Source: Sphingomonas azotifigens NBRC 15497
GTDB lineage: Bacteria > Pseudomonadota > Alphaproteobacteria > Sphingomonadales > Sphingomonadaceae
Length of the DNA stretch: 64,000 nucleotides
Assembly: GCF_002091475.1 (NCBI RefSeq)
Contig: NZ_BCTR01000035.1
Location: 44,179 to 108,178, forward strand
Direction: 5' to 3'
Within the stretch, counting starts at the first letter, position 1. Each line of letters starts with the position of its first letter. The translations under genes and the position numbers were made by a program. The notes under the pieces are model-generated. The model was not told the origin of the DNA. It saw only the letters and a program-made list of their open reading frames with translations, and did not search any database. Positions 1 to 10,252 of this stretch are shown in pieces.

Positions 1-120
1 GGTCTCCGCCGCGACCGTCGGCAATTGCCCGCCGCGAACATCGACGTTCAGGAAGCCCAGCGCGATCAGCACCACGGCGATCAGCACCAACACCCCCAGC
101 AATCCCAGGATTGCGCGCAT
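1..120 (-). CDS. N-terminal part of a small membrane-anchored protein (cut by window edge)
   Basis: The visible 40 residues start MRAILGLLGVLVLIAVVLIA and continue into a polar stretch (NVDVRGGQLPTVAAET). This is one hydrophobic N-terminal helix followed by what would be a periplasmic part. A strong Shine-Dalgarno sequence (AGGAGGAG) lies just upstream of the ATG on the reverse strand, which supports the start. The rest of the gene lies outside the window, so no function can be given. It is divergent from rpmB. Confidence 0.6.
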   Translation of the reverse strand, partial: MRAILGLLGVLVLIAVVLIALGFLNVDVRGGQLPTVAAET

Positions 121-197
121 CCCAATCTCCTCCTATTCGTTTCACCTGCCCAACGCCCCGGCGGCGTGCGGGTTGCGCGCCCTTCCTCGTGAATCGG

Positions 198-226
198 TTG
201 ACTGCAGCGCGCATCGACGCTAACAG
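198..226 (+). promoter_or_regulatory. Predicted sigma-70 promoter of rpmB
   Basis: TTGACT at 198-203 and TAACAG at 221-226 are separated by exactly 17 bases, and the element sits about 40 bases before the rpmB start. It fits a housekeeping promoter for a ribosomal protein gene. It is a match by eye only. Confidence 0.5.
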
Positions 227-268
227 CGCGGCCTTTCCGGCTTTCTGCCCAACTCAGGATTTGAAGCG

Positions 269-568
269 ATGTCGCGCATTTGCGAGCTGACCGGCAAGGG
301 CCGGCAGGTGGGACACAATGTTTCCCACGCCAACAACAAGACCAAGCGTACGTTCCTGCCGAACCTGCAGAACGTCACGCTGATCTCCGATTCGCTCGGC
401 AAGAGCATCCGTCTGCGCGTGTCGACGCACGGCCTGCGTTCGGTCGAGCATGTCGGCGGCCTGGACAACTGGCTGCTGAAGTCGCGCGACGAGGATCTCT
501 CGCTGCGCGCGCGTCGTCTGAAGCGCGAAGTGCGCAAGGCGACCACCGGCACCGCCGAAGCGGCCTGA
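269..568 (+). CDS. rpmB: 50S ribosomal protein L28
   Basis: 99 residues beginning [20 protein letters not shown], the classic L28 N-terminus, followed by the KRTFLPNLQ segment and a basic C-terminal helix ([13 protein letters not shown]). It is a structural protein of the large ribosomal subunit. The length is normal for the alphaproteobacterial form. The gene is monocistronic, with a promoter upstream at 198-226 and a terminator downstream at 592-621. Confidence 0.97.
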   Translation: MSRICELTGKGRQVGHNVSHANNKTKRTFLPNLQNVTLISDSLGKSIRLRVSTHGLRSVEHVGGLDNWLLKSRDEDLSLRARRLKREVRKATTGTAEAA

Positions 569-591
569 TCTTTTCCAGATCAACGGTTTGG

Positions 592-621
592 CCCGCTACT
601 GCACGGCAGTGGCGGGTTTTT
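592..621 (+). terminator. Rho-independent terminator of rpmB
   Basis: CCCGCTACTGC (592-602) pairs with GCAGTGGCGGG (606-616), with one G-U pair, around a 3-base loop, and is followed by five Ts. It lies 23 bases after the rpmB stop codon and just before the convergent gene ending at 635. Confidence 0.85.
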
Positions 622-634
622 CCGTGTCTGGCGC

Positions 635-1630
635 CTAGAGATCCAGCCGGAACTTGAGCAGCAGCGTCTGCTGCCACCAATGCTCGTTGTCGTCGGACAC
701 CATCCACAGCACCAGCGAATCGCCTTCGCGCTGCACCGCCAGGCCCTCGAAATTATCGTGCTGCAGCGGCGGCGAGAAATCGGCGATCTCGGTGCCGCGC
801 AGTACCTGCCCGGCATGCAGCCCGCGCAGATCGACCAGGACGATCTTCGCGGTGAACAGCGAGGGGATCGCGAATCGCCGCACCAGCACCAGCAGCCGTC
901 CGTCGGGCAACAGCACCGCATCGCTCGGATCATAGCCCGGCGGGGGCTCGAAGGTCAGGCGCTGCGGCTGCGGATTGCCCTGGGTGGGATCGTGCGGGAA
1001 CAGCAGCACCTCGCGCTGCGACACCGGCCCGCCGCGCGGGCGTGCGGTCTCCGCGAGCACCAGGAACCGGCCGTCCGGCAGCCGCACCATCGATTCGGGG
1101 CCGCCGTTGCGCGGCCAGCGCTTCATCGCGCGCGGAAAGGCGCGGCCGGTTTCGCGGCGAAGGTCCGGATCGAACCGGAAGATCGCGTTGTACGATTCGA
1201 ATCCGGCCCAGAAGGTGCCGGTCACCAGATCGCGGGTCAGCGATTCGGAATCGCGATCGCCCTTGTACACGCTGATGCCCGGGCCGGCGGGCAATTCGCC
1301 GAATCGAACGTCGAACGGTCGCCAGTCGGCGCCCATGCGGAAGCGCACGACATTGCTGCGGTCGCTCACCAGCGTGATTCGGTCCCCGTCGACGCTGAGT
1401 GCGGAAAAGCCGGAAAAGCCGAGATCGGGGCTGCTCAGTCGCAATCCGCCCAGATACTGGAGCCGACCCACGGTACGCAGCGCCGGATTGCCGGGTGCGA
1501 GCGGCACCTGCTCCGCATGCATCACCGGGTGGTCGCCGAACGGGATGCGCGGTTCCTTGCCCGACGCGGCGAGAAACAGGTAGGAGAGCGCCAGCGGAGG
1601 CAGGACGAGCAGGCGGAGCCGAAAGCGCAT
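635..1630 (-). CDS. Esterase-like activity of phytase family protein
   Basis: 331 residues with an N-terminal hydrophobic signal (LLVLPPLALSYLFLAASG), so probably exported or membrane-anchored. The body has the pattern of the 'esterase-like activity of phytase' beta-propeller family: LGGLRLSSPDLGFSGFSAL near residue 65, then SDRSN, PESMVRLPDGRFLVLAE, GYDPSDAVLLPDGRLLVLVRR and FEGLAVQREGD. Members of this family are often called phytase-like, but their true substrate is mostly untested. The gene stands alone between rpmB and phaB. It is not close to the true phytase pair near 48-52 kb. Confidence 0.75.
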   Translation of the reverse strand: MRFRLRLLVLPPLALSYLFLAASGKEPRIPFGDHPVMHAEQVPLAPGNPALRTVGRLQYLGGLRLSSPDLGFSGFSALSVDGDRITLVSDRSNVVRFRMGADWRPFDVRFGELPAGPGISVYKGDRDSESLTRDLVTGTFWAGFESYNAIFRFDPDLRRETGRAFPRAMKRWPRNGGPESMVRLPDGRFLVLAETARPRGGPVSQREVLLFPHDPTQGNPQPQRLTFEPPPGYDPSDAVLLPDGRLLVLVRRFAIPSLFTAKIVLVDLRGLHAGQVLRGTEIADFSPPLQHDNFEGLAVQREGDSLVLWMVSDDNEHWWQQTLLLKFRLDL

Positions 1631-1788
1631 GCGCCCTTCTTAACGCGTCCGCGCCGGTCCGCCAGTGCTGCACGTGCGAAGATGAACGGCAAATAACCAA
1701 GTCGTTCAGGGTTCGCTCAACGGAACCGCTCTAATCAGAACGGGTTGTACGCGTACATTTGCTCTCGCGTAGCGTATCGAGAGACGCC

Positions 1789-1818
1789 GGGGGCCGGATC
1801 CGCAAGGATCCGGCCCCC
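1789..1818 (-). terminator. Strong hairpin terminator after the acetoacetyl-CoA reductase gene
   Basis: A perfect 13-bp stem, GGGGGCCGGATCC (1789-1801) with GGATCCGGCCCCC (1806-1818), around a GCAA loop. It lies 12 bases beyond the stop codon of the reverse-strand reductase. The run of Ts flanks it on the plus-strand side only, so termination in the reverse direction would rely mainly on the very stable stem. Confidence 0.6.
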
Positions 1819-1830
1819 CTGTTTTTGCGC

Positions 1831-2553
1831 TCAGTACATGTGCTGGCCGCCGTTGATCGACAGCGTCGATCCGGTGACGAAACCGCCTTCCTCTGCACAC
1901 AGGAACGCCACCGCACGGGCGATTTCGTGCGCCTGGCCCAGCCGGCCCACGGGAATCTTCGCCACGATCTTCTCCAGCACGTCCGCCGGCACCGCCGCGA
2001 CCATGTCGGTATCGATATAGCCCGGCGCGATCGCGTTAACGGTCACGCCGAACCGCGCGCCCTCCTGCGCCAGCGCCTTGGTGAAGCCGTGGATGCCGGA
2101 CTTGGCGGCGGCATAGTTCACCTGGCCGTACTGGCCGGCCTGGCCGTTGATCGAGCCGATATTGACGATGCGGCCCCATTTGCGGGTGCGCATGCCCGGG
2201 AACACCGCATGCGCCATGTTGAAGCAGCCGCCCAGATTGATGCGGATCACGTCTTCCCACATCTCGCGGGTCATCTTCAGGATGGTGCCGTCGCGGGTGA
2301 TGCCGGCATTGTTGACGACGATGTCGACCGGGCCGAGTTCCGCTTCCACCTGCTGCACGCCGGCGGCGCAGGCGTCGAAATCGCCGACGTCCCACTTATA
2401 GGCCTTGATGCCGGTACGTTCGGTGAAGGCGGCGGCCTTCTCGTCATTGCCGGCATAGTTGGCAGCGACGGTGATGCCCGCCTCCTTGAGCGCCAGGCTG
2501 ATCGCCTCGCCAATACCGCGGGTGCCGCCCGTGACGACCGCTACACGTGCCAT
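1831..2553 (-). CDS. phaB: Acetoacetyl-CoA reductase (PHB biosynthesis)
   Basis: NADPH-dependent reduction of acetoacetyl-CoA to (R)-3-hydroxybutyryl-CoA, the second step of polyhydroxybutyrate synthesis. It is a 240-residue short-chain dehydrogenase: nucleotide motif TGGTRGIG at the N-terminus, NNAG near residue 85, catalytic Ser in IGSINGQAGQYGQ and the Tyr-Lys pair in NYAAAKSG. The family-specific GQYGQVNYAAAKSGIHGFTK block is typical of PhaB/PhbB. I chose the ATG at 2553 (MARVAVV) rather than 2559, because the GGAGAGGA Shine-Dalgarno is six bases from it and would overlap the earlier ATG. A hairpin terminator follows. Confidence 0.9.
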   Translation of the reverse strand: MARVAVVTGGTRGIGEAISLALKEAGITVAANYAGNDEKAAAFTERTGIKAYKWDVGDFDACAAGVQQVEAELGPVDIVVNNAGITRDGTILKMTREMWEDVIRINLGGCFNMAHAVFPGMRTRKWGRIVNIGSINGQAGQYGQVNYAAAKSGIHGFTKALAQEGARFGVTVNAIAPGYIDTDMVAAVPADVLEKIVAKIPVGRLGQAHEIARAVAFLCAEEGGFVTGSTLSINGGQHMY

Positions 2554-2586
2554 GTGCATTCCTCTCCAATCAAACCCAAGAATTGG

Positions 2587-3594
2587 CTAGGCGGGGTTCA
2601 CCCAGCCGGCAAGTTCGCGCCCGATGATCTGTCGCAGCAACTCCATGCCCGCCGCGCTGTCATTGAGACAAGGCAAATATGCGAAATCGGTTCCTCCGGA
2701 TCGGAGGAAGGATTCGCGACCGCGGATCGCCAGTTCCTCCAGCGTTTCCAGGCAGTCGGCCGAAAACCCCGGCGCCACGATCGCGACGCGGCGGATGCCC
2801 TTGGCGGGCAGTGCCTCGAGCGTGGTGTCGGTTGCCGGCTCCAGCCACTTCGCGCGGCCAAAACGCGACTGGAAGGTGACGATCAGTTCGCGGCCCAGCG
2901 CCTCGCCGAGCAGCCGCCCGGTCTTGCGGCAATGGCAATGATAGGGATCGCCCAGCTCGAGCGTCCGCTGCGGCATGCCGTGGAAGCTGGCGATCACCGC
3001 ATCGGGGGTGAAGTCGAGACCGGCGAGCCCGGCTTCGACGCTGGCCTTCAAAGCATCGATATAGGCGGGATCGTCATAATAAGGCGGCAGCGTACGCAGC
3101 GCCGGCTGCCAGCGCATCGCCATCAGCGCGGCGAAGGCCACGTCGTTGGCGGTCGCGGTCGTCGCCGCGCAATATTGCGGGTAGAGCGGCGCGACCAGGA
3201 TCCGCTCGCAGCCCTGCGCCTTGAGCGCGGCGATCTGCTCGCCCACCGCAGGCTTGCCGTAGCGCATCGCGTGCAGCACCGTCACGCTCGCCCCGAACGC
3301 GCCCTCCAGCCCGCGCGCCTGCGCCTTGGTGATCGCGGCCAGCGGCGAGCCGTCCTCGCGCCACACCTGGCTATAGGCATGCGCCGATTTCTTCGGCCGG
3401 GTGCGCAGGATGATGCCGCGCAGGATCGGCTGCCACAGCAAGGGCGGGATCTCGACCACGCGGCGATCCGAGAGGAACTCGCCGAGATAGCGCTTCACCG
3501 CATCGGGATCGGGTGCATCGGGCGTGCCGAGGTTGACCAGCAACACGCCCACACGCGCGGGCGGGATCTTGGGATGGGCCGCAGGCAGAGTCAT
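2587..3594 (-). CDS. hemH: Ferrochelatase
   Basis: Inserts Fe2+ into protoporphyrin IX in the last step of haem synthesis. 335 residues: LLVNLGTPDAP at the N-terminus, the catalytic His in IASFHGMPQRTLELGDPY, a CHC motif directly after it, and the C-terminal GFSADCLETLEE block with the conserved Glu pair. The ATG overlaps the stop of the upstream molybdopterin gene by four bases (ATGA), so the two are translationally coupled. The start is confirmed by the usual N-terminal sequence of the family lying just inside it. Confidence 0.95.
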   Translation of the reverse strand: MTLPAAHPKIPPARVGVLLVNLGTPDAPDPDAVKRYLGEFLSDRRVVEIPPLLWQPILRGIILRTRPKKSAHAYSQVWREDGSPLAAITKAQARGLEGAFGASVTVLHAMRYGKPAVGEQIAALKAQGCERILVAPLYPQYCAATTATANDVAFAALMAMRWQPALRTLPPYYDDPAYIDALKASVEAGLAGLDFTPDAVIASFHGMPQRTLELGDPYHCHCRKTGRLLGEALGRELIVTFQSRFGRAKWLEPATDTTLEALPAKGIRRVAIVAPGFSADCLETLEELAIRGRESFLRSGGTDFAYLPCLNDSAAGMELLRQIIGRELAGWVNPA

Positions 3595-5834
3595 TCGGCA
3601 TCCGATAGCAAGGGCAGGCGGCGAAAGCGCGTGCCGGTGGCGGTTTGTAACGCGTTGGCGATGGCGGGCGCGGCCGGCGGCACGGCGAGTTCGCTCACCC
3701 CGCCCGGATCCGATCCGCTCGGCAGGATCTCCACGGTGATGTCGGGCGTGGTCGCCAGGGTCGGCAGGTTGAGATCGGCGATGGTCTGAACGTCGGCGAT
3801 ATTCTCGCTGAACGTGGTCGCCGCACCGAGCGCGGCGGCGAGGCCGAACAACAGGCCGCCCTCGATCTGCTGGCGGACAAGATCGGGGTTCACCACCCGC
3901 CCGCAATCGACCGCCGCGACCAGCCGCTCGACGACGATCTCGCGCTGCGGCGTCAGGTGCGCCTCGGCCATCACCGCGATGTACGAGCCGCGAAAGGCGT
4001 GCGCGGCGAGCCCCTGCCCGCTGCCCGGCTCGCCACCTTGCCAGCCGCCGAGCTGCGCCGCGGTCTGCAGGCAGCGCGCGAGCCGCGGCTGGTTGCCGAG
4101 CATCGCCATGCGGAACGACAGCGGATCGCGGTTGGCGACATGCGCGAGTTCGTCGACGAAGCTCTCGGCGAAGAAGCAGGTGTAGCTGTGGGCGCCCGAG
4201 CGCCAATAGCCGGTCGGCACGCCGATCTCGGCCGGGTGATGGTCCACCGCGAGGTTCGGGATCGCATAGATCGGTGCTGCGCCCTCGACCGCGGAGGGAT
4301 CTTCCTTGCCGGGCAGCGCCAGCCCCGCCGCGGCAAGCGCATCGCCGGCGAGCAGCCGCGCCGCCAGCTCGCGGCCGGTGGACGGTGCGGCGATCTTCGC
4401 CAGCCAGGCGGAGACGGTGCCGCCCTGCCCCAGCTTGGCGGTGAGCCGGGCGGCGGCGGCGGGGCGGAAACGGTCGCGCCGCAGATCCTCGTCGCGCGGC
4501 CAGGTCAGTTGCACCGGGCGACCGACCGACTGCGCAATCAGCGCCGCCTGCACCGCTGCGTCGACCTCCAACTTGGCACCGAACGAGCCGCCACCGAGCA
4601 TCGCATGCACCGTCACCCGCGCCGCATCCAGACCCAGCGCCTTCGCCGCCGCCGCGCGCGCGAGGCCCGGCGCCTGGGTCGGCAGCCACAGCGACAGCCG
4701 GCCATGCGCATAGTCGGCGGTGCAGGTCATCGGCTCGAGCGGGGCATGGGGGGCAAGGCCGACGCGATAGTCCGCCGTTACCACCCGCGCGCCGCGAAAC
4801 TCGGTGGCGAGATCGCCCTTCGCCTCGATCCGCGCACCCTCGCCGTCCAGCGCGGCATCGAGCGCGGCGTCGATGCTGTCGTCGTTGACCATCGCTGCCG
4901 CGTTGCGGAAGCGCGGGCGCAGCGCCTGGAGCGCGCGCTCGGCCGCCCACCAGTTGCTCGCCACCGCCGCCACCCATTGCTTGGTGGTGACGATCGACAG
5001 CATCCCGCGCACGCGGTTCGCCGCCTCGCGATCGACATGCACCAGCTCGGTCTCGCCCACCGGCCCCTGCCGGATCGCGGCGAACACCATGTTCGGCAGG
5101 CGGATATCGGCAGCGAAGTTGGCGCTGCCGTCGAGCTTGGCCGGCGCGTCGAGCCGGGGCAGCGGCTGGCCGTGCAGGCGCCCGGCCTCGCCGCCGCGCA
5201 ATGGCGGCTGCGCCGGTGCCTTCTCGTGCGCCGCGGCCTCGGCAAGCTCGCCGAACCCCAGCCGCTGGTTGCCGTGGATCACCATGCTGCCGGCCGTGCC
5301 GCAGGCCTGCCAGTCGACGCCCCAGCGCCGCGCCGCCGCCTTGCACATCAGCACCCGCGCCGCCGCGCCGGCCTGGCGCAGATCGTCCTCGAAGGCACGG
5401 ACCGACGTGGACGCGGCGGTGAGCATCAGGTCGGCGCGCGCGGCATGGCTGCGCTGCACCTTTTCGGGCAGGCCGCCCAGCGCGGCGGCGAACAGCGTCT
5501 GCGCCGCCAGCGGATTGGCATAGAGCGGGTTGAGCGGCGCCGGCTCGACGCCGACCAGCTTCCAGTCCGCGCCCAGCTCGTCGGCGAGGATCTGCGGAAG
5601 CGCCGTATAGACGCCCTGCCCCATCTCCGCCTGCGGCACCGCCACGCGAATTTGCCCGTCCTTGCCGATCTTGAGCCAGGCGCCGAACAGGCTTTCGCCG
5701 GGCCCCGCAGCGAGGTTGGGCGCATAGCTGCGCGGCCAAAGCCCCCAGGCGACCACCAGCCCCAGCCCCGCGCCGCCACCGATCAACAGCCTGCGCCGAT
5801 CGAGCCTGATCCGGGGTGGAGTATTGCCAGCCAT
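3591..5834 (-). CDS. Tat-exported xanthine dehydrogenase-family molybdopterin-binding subunit (IorB-like)
   Basis: 747 residues. The N-terminus has a twin-arginine signal ([22 protein letters not shown]), so it is probably exported folded. The rest matches the large molybdenum-cofactor subunit of isoquinoline 1-oxidoreductase/aldehyde dehydrogenase type enzymes: [20 protein letters not shown] near residue 70, a second copy of the fold in the middle, [44 protein letters not shown] and the C-terminal [22 protein letters not shown]. The substrate cannot be told from the sequence. The usual small [2Fe-2S] partner is not adjacent. Its stop overlaps the hemH start by four bases. Confidence 0.85.
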   Translation of the reverse strand: MAGNTPPRIRLDRRRLLIGGGAGLGLVVAWGLWPRSYAPNLAAGPGESLFGAWLKIGKDGQIRVAVPQAEMGQGVYTALPQILADELGADWKLVGVEPAPLNPLYANPLAAQTLFAAALGGLPEKVQRSHAARADLMLTAASTSVRAFEDDLRQAGAAARVLMCKAAARRWGVDWQACGTAGSMVIHGNQRLGFGELAEAAAHEKAPAQPPLRGGEAGRLHGQPLPRLDAPAKLDGSANFAADIRLPNMVFAAIRQGPVGETELVHVDREAANRVRGMLSIVTTKQWVAAVASNWWAAERALQALRPRFRNAAAMVNDDSIDAALDAALDGEGARIEAKGDLATEFRGARVVTADYRVGLAPHAPLEPMTCTADYAHGRLSLWLPTQAPGLARAAAAKALGLDAARVTVHAMLGGGSFGAKLEVDAAVQAALIAQSVGRPVQLTWPRDEDLRRDRFRPAAAARLTAKLGQGGTVSAWLAKIAAPSTGRELAARLLAGDALAAAGLALPGKEDPSAVEGAAPIYAIPNLAVDHHPAEIGVPTGYWRSGAHSYTCFFAESFVDELAHVANRDPLSFRMAMLGNQPRLARCLQTAAQLGGWQGGEPGSGQGLAAHAFRGSYIAVMAEAHLTPQREIVVERLVAAVDCGRVVNPDLVRQQIEGGLLFGLAAALGAATTFSENIADVQTIADLNLPTLATTPDITVEILPSGSDPGGVSELAVPPAAPAIANALQTATGTRFRRLPLLSDAE

Positions 5835-5965
5835 CGCCCGGCTCTATCGCGGGCGAGCGCCCCGCGCCAGCATGGGCTTTCGATCAGCCTGATCGCTCCC
5901 CCTTGGGTTTGCGGCGTTTTGGCTCTATCGCGAGGGCCTGTCGCATTTCACGCCGGGGAAATACC

Positions 5966-6844
5966 GTGCTGCCAACCCTGCTTGCCGCTGCCGGCGGACA
6001 TCTTCACTACACCGATCTCCACCTCAATCCGGTGGCGATCGACCTGCATTTCTTCCAGATCAAATGGTATTCGCTCGCCTATATCAGCGGCATCCTGCTC
6101 GGCTGGCTGTACCTGATGAAGCTGCTCGCCGCGCCCGGCGCGCCGATGGCGCGGCGCCATGCCGACGATCTCGTCTTCTACGCCACGCTCGGCATTATCC
6201 TCGGCGGCCGCATCGGCTATGTGCTGTTCTACGCGCCGGACATGCTGCACAATCCGCTGCAGGTGCTGATGCTGTGGGAAGGCGGCATGAGCTTCCATGG
6301 CGGCGTGCTCGGCACCTCGCTCGCGATCCTCTGGCTCGCCCGCCAGCACAAGCTCAACTGGCTGCGCATCCACGATTATGTCGCGTGCTGCGCGCCGTTC
6401 GGGCTGTTCTTCGGCCGTCTCGCCAACTTCGTCAACGGCGAGCTCTGGGGCAAGCCGGGCGACGTGCCCTGGGCGATCGTGTTCCGCGGCACCGTCGCCG
6501 CCGGCATCCCCGAACCGGCCCGCCACCCCAGCCAGCTCTACGAAGCGGGGCTCGAAGGCCTGCTGCTGTTCGCGGTGATGTGGTTCTTCTTCTGGCGCAC
6601 CGATGCGCGCTACCAGCCCGGCAAGCTCACCGGCATCTTCCTGCTCGGCTATGGCTGCGCGCGCTTCTTCGTCGAATTCTTCCGCGAGCCCGATCGCCAG
6701 CTCGTCTGGCTGGTCGACCTCACCGGCCTGCACATGGGCCAGTGGCTGTGCCTGCCGATGATCGCGGGCGGCCTGTTCCTGATCGCCACCGCAAACGGCC
6801 GCCGCAAGCGGGTCGAGGCGATCACCGGGCCGAGCGTCGCCTGA
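5966..6844 (+). CDS. lgt: Phosphatidylglycerol-prolipoprotein diacylglyceryl transferase
   Basis: Transfers diacylglycerol from phosphatidylglycerol to the lipobox Cys of prolipoproteins in the inner membrane. About 292 residues with seven hydrophobic segments. Signature sequences are SFHGGVLG, the [13 protein letters not shown] block and [14 protein letters not shown] place the start at the GTG at 5966 ([11 protein letters not shown]) because it has a GGGGAA Shine-Dalgarno and the family starts there. The open frame continues upstream to 5816 but lacks family resemblance and overlaps the divergent gene. First gene of the lgt-midA-GNAT-pgeF operon. Confidence 0.93.
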   Translation: MLPTLLAAAGGHLHYTDLHLNPVAIDLHFFQIKWYSLAYISGILLGWLYLMKLLAAPGAPMARRHADDLVFYATLGIILGGRIGYVLFYAPDMLHNPLQVLMLWEGGMSFHGGVLGTSLAILWLARQHKLNWLRIHDYVACCAPFGLFFGRLANFVNGELWGKPGDVPWAIVFRGTVAAGIPEPARHPSQLYEAGLEGLLLFAVMWFFFWRTDARYQPGKLTGIFLLGYGCARFFVEFFREPDRQLVWLVDLTGLHMGQWLCLPMIAGGLFLIATANGRRKRVEAITGPSVA

Positions 6845-6854
6845 CCGGACCGTC

Positions 6855-7949
6855 ATGACCAATCCGCTCGACGCCGCCCCCGACGAACGCCGCGAGAATG
6901 CCGCCGAACCCGCGCTGCCCGAGCGGCTGGCGCGGGCGATCACCCTCGCCGGGCCGATCCCGCTCTCGCAGTTCATGGGTGCGGCCAACGCGCATTATTA
7001 CGGCACCCGCGATCCGCTGGGCGCGCGGGGCGACTTCACCACGGCGCCCGAGATCAGCCAGATGTTCGGCGAGCTGCTCGGCCTGTGGCTGGCGGACCTG
7101 TGGGACCGCGCCGGCCGGCCCGACGCCGCCCGTTATGTCGAGTTCGGCCCCGGCCGCGGCACGCTGGCGGCGGACGCGCTGCGCGCGATGGACAAGGCGG
7201 GGTTCGCGCCGCCGGTCGACTTCCTCGAGACCAGCCCGGTCCTCCGCGCCGCGCAGAAGGAACGCGTGCCGCACGCCGAATGGCATCTCGACCTGGTCGG
7301 TCTGCCCGAGGATGCCCCGCTGCTCGTGGTGGCGAACGAGTTCTTCGACGCGCTGCCGATCCGCCAGCTGGTGCATACCGCGCAAGGCTGGCGCGAGCGG
7401 CTGGTCGCCTGCCAGGACACGCTGTTCCTGCCAGTAACCGGCGATCGCGGCTTCGACGCGGTGATCCCGCAGGCGCTCCGCGATGCCGCGCCGGGGGCGA
7501 TTCTGGAGACCTCGCCGGCCAGCGTGGCGCTGCTCCGCAAGCTCGCCCAGCGGTTGCTCGCCCAGGGCGGCGCGGCGCTGATCCTCGACTATGGCTATGA
7601 AGGCCCGGCGATCGGCGACACGCTGCAGGCGGTGCGCGGCCATGCCTTTGCCAATCCGTTCGACGCGCCGGGCGAAGCGGACCTGACCGCCCATGTCGAT
7701 TTCGGCACGCTCAAGGAAGCCGCCGAGGCCGAGGGACTGACCGTCCATGGCCCGGTGACCCAGGGCGATTTCCTCAAGGCGCTCGGTATCGACGAGCGCG
7801 CCCGCGCGCTGGCCCGGGTTGCGCCGGAGCGCGGCGATGCCATCGCCGCCGATCGCAACCGACTGGTAGGCGACGACCAGATGGGGTCGCTGTTCAAGGT
7901 GCTCGCGCTCACCGCGCCGGGCTGGCCGGTGCCGGCGGGGTTCGCATGA
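6855..7949 (+). CDS. SAM-dependent methyltransferase of the MidA/NDUFAF7 family
   Basis: 364 residues. The family includes the mitochondrial complex I assembly factor NDUFAF7, which methylates an arginine of a complex I subunit; in bacteria the target is usually not known. Seen here: MGAANAHYYGTRDPLGARGDFTTAPEISQMFGE near residue 45, the SAM-binding motif VEFGPGRGTLAADAL near residue 95, VVANEFFDALPIRQ near residue 160, and LILDYGYEGP. It starts ten bases after lgt, and its stop overlaps the next ATG (ATGA). Confidence 0.88.
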   Translation: MTNPLDAAPDERRENAAEPALPERLARAITLAGPIPLSQFMGAANAHYYGTRDPLGARGDFTTAPEISQMFGELLGLWLADLWDRAGRPDAARYVEFGPGRGTLAADALRAMDKAGFAPPVDFLETSPVLRAAQKERVPHAEWHLDLVGLPEDAPLLVVANEFFDALPIRQLVHTAQGWRERLVACQDTLFLPVTGDRGFDAVIPQALRDAAPGAILETSPASVALLRKLAQRLLAQGGAALILDYGYEGPAIGDTLQAVRGHAFANPFDAPGEADLTAHVDFGTLKEAAEAEGLTVHGPVTQGDFLKALGIDERARALARVAPERGDAIAADRNRLVGDDQMGSLFKVLALTAPGWPVPAGFA

Positions 7950-8449
7950 CCTTCCGCGACGCCACCCCCACCGATGCCGCCGCGATCGACGCGCTGTTCC
8001 GCGCCAGCTTCCAGGCGACCTTCGGGCACCTCTATGCGGCCGAGGATCTCGCCAGCTTCCTCGCCAAGTTCACGGTCGCAGGCTGGGCCGAGGAACTGGC
8101 CGATCCGGCCTTCGCCTTCCGGGTAATCGAGGATGCGGAAGGCATCGCCGGCTATTGCAAGCTGGGCCCGATCAGCCTGCCTGCCGCGCCGGAAGGTCCT
8201 GCGATGGAACTGCGTCAGCTCTACCTGCTGGATCGCGCCAAGGGCAGCGGCGCCGCCCAGGCGCTGATGGACTGGGCGCTCGCCACCGCCCGCGCGCGGG
8301 GTGCTGCCGAACTCTGGCTTTCCGTCTATATCGACAACCATCGCGCCAAGCGCTTCTACCAGCGCTACGGCTTTGAGGATCGCGGACCCTATGCCTTCAT
8401 GGTGGGCAACCATGCCGATGAGGATCGGCTGATGCGGCTGGCGCTGTGA
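7946..8449 (+). CDS. GNAT-family N-acetyltransferase
   Basis: 167 residues with the GNAT acetyl-CoA fold: LRQLYLLDRAKGSGAAQALMDWALATARARGA covers the pantetheine-binding loop, followed by LWLSVYIDNHRAKRFYQRYGFEDRG. The acceptor is unknown. It overlaps midA by four bases and pgeF by four bases, so it belongs to the same operon. Confidence 0.85.
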   Translation: MTFRDATPTDAAAIDALFRASFQATFGHLYAAEDLASFLAKFTVAGWAEELADPAFAFRVIEDAEGIAGYCKLGPISLPAAPEGPAMELRQLYLLDRAKGSGAAQALMDWALATARARGAAELWLSVYIDNHRAKRFYQRYGFEDRGPYAFMVGNHADEDRLMRLAL

Positions 8450-9213
8450 GCGGCGTGCAGGTCCATCGCGCCGGCGCGCTCGACGGCGTGCCGCACGGCT
8501 TTCTCGGACGGGTCGGCGGGGTCTCGACCGGCATCGTCGCCGGGCTGAACGTCGGGCTGGGTTCGGACGACCTGCCCGGCGCGGTGGCCGAGAATCGCTG
8601 CCGTGCCGTCGCCGCGGTGCTGCCGGGCGCGCGGCTGACCACGGTCTTCCAGATCCACTCGGCCGATGCCGTCACCGTGCTGGCGCCGTTCGACGAGGCG
8701 CTGCGCCCGCGTGCCGATGCGCTGGTGACCAACCAGCCGGGCCTGCTGCTCGGCATCCTCACCGCCGATTGCGCGCCGGTGCTGCTCGCCGATCGCGAGG
8801 CGGGCGTCGTCGGCGCCGCACATGCCGGCTGGAAGGGGGCGATCGGCGGCGTCACCGATTCGACGATCGCCGCGATGGAGGGACTGGGCGCACGCAGCGA
8901 CCGGATCGTGGCCGCGGTCGGCCCGTGCATCGCGCGGGCGAGCTACGAGGTCGACGCCGGTTTCTTCCGCCGCTTCTGCGAGCAGGACCCGGCGAACGAG
9001 CGCTTCTTCGCCGATGGCCGGCCCGAGCATTTCCAGTTCGACCTGGAGGCCTATGTCGTCCACCGGCTGGCGCGCGCAGGCGTGCGCACGATCGAGGCGC
9101 TGGGCCTCGACACCTATGCCAACGAAGACCGCTTCTTCAGCTTCCGCCGCGCGACGCATCGCGGCGAGCCCGATTACGGCCGGCAGATCAGCCTGATCGG
9201 TTTGGCGGGGTAA
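8446..9213 (+). CDS. pgeF: Peptidoglycan editing factor / YfiH-family oxidoreductase
   Basis: 255 residues of the YfiH/PgeF (formerly multicopper polyphenol oxidase) family. PgeF is thought to remove L-serine wrongly built into peptidoglycan precursors. The metal-site motifs are in place: QIHSADAV near residue 70, LTADCAPVLLAD near residue 107, AAHAGWKG near residue 126 and VGPCIARASYEVD. The GTG start at 8446 overlaps the stop of the GNAT gene. A palindromic element follows the operon. Confidence 0.9.
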   Translation: MSGVQVHRAGALDGVPHGFLGRVGGVSTGIVAGLNVGLGSDDLPGAVAENRCRAVAAVLPGARLTTVFQIHSADAVTVLAPFDEALRPRADALVTNQPGLLLGILTADCAPVLLADREAGVVGAAHAGWKGAIGGVTDSTIAAMEGLGARSDRIVAAVGPCIARASYEVDAGFFRRFCEQDPANERFFADGRPEHFQFDLEAYVVHRLARAGVRTIEALGLDTYANEDRFFSFRRATHRGEPDYGRQISLIGLAG

Positions 9214-9223
9214 TCACACTGAT

Positions 9224-9319
9224 CGTCATCCCGGCGAAAGCCGGGATCCAGTCGCCTCTCGGTCGCGGCAGGAGCCGTACCGGAGACCCCAATGGATTCC
9301 GGCTTGCGCCGGAAGGACA
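9224..9319. repeat. About 95-bp palindromic element, copy 1 (diverged right arm)
   Basis: Begins CGTCATCCCGGCGAAAGCCG and ends with a diverged inverted arm (AATGGATTCCGGC...GCCGGAAGGACAG). Same outline and length as the elements at 28968-29063 and 57821-57915. Each arm is itself a small hairpin. It fills most of the space between the convergent pgeF and corC genes and could also end transcription. Confidence 0.75.
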
Positions 9320-9328
9320 GCTAATGTG

Positions 9329-10248
<920 letters not shown>

Positions 10249-10252
<4 letters not shown>

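Noticed and set aside
1759..3789. Long plus-strand open frame of 676 codons
   Set aside because: It lies opposite phaB and hemH, both strongly supported, and reads as His/Arg/Ala-rich low-complexity sequence. A shadow of high-GC coding DNA.
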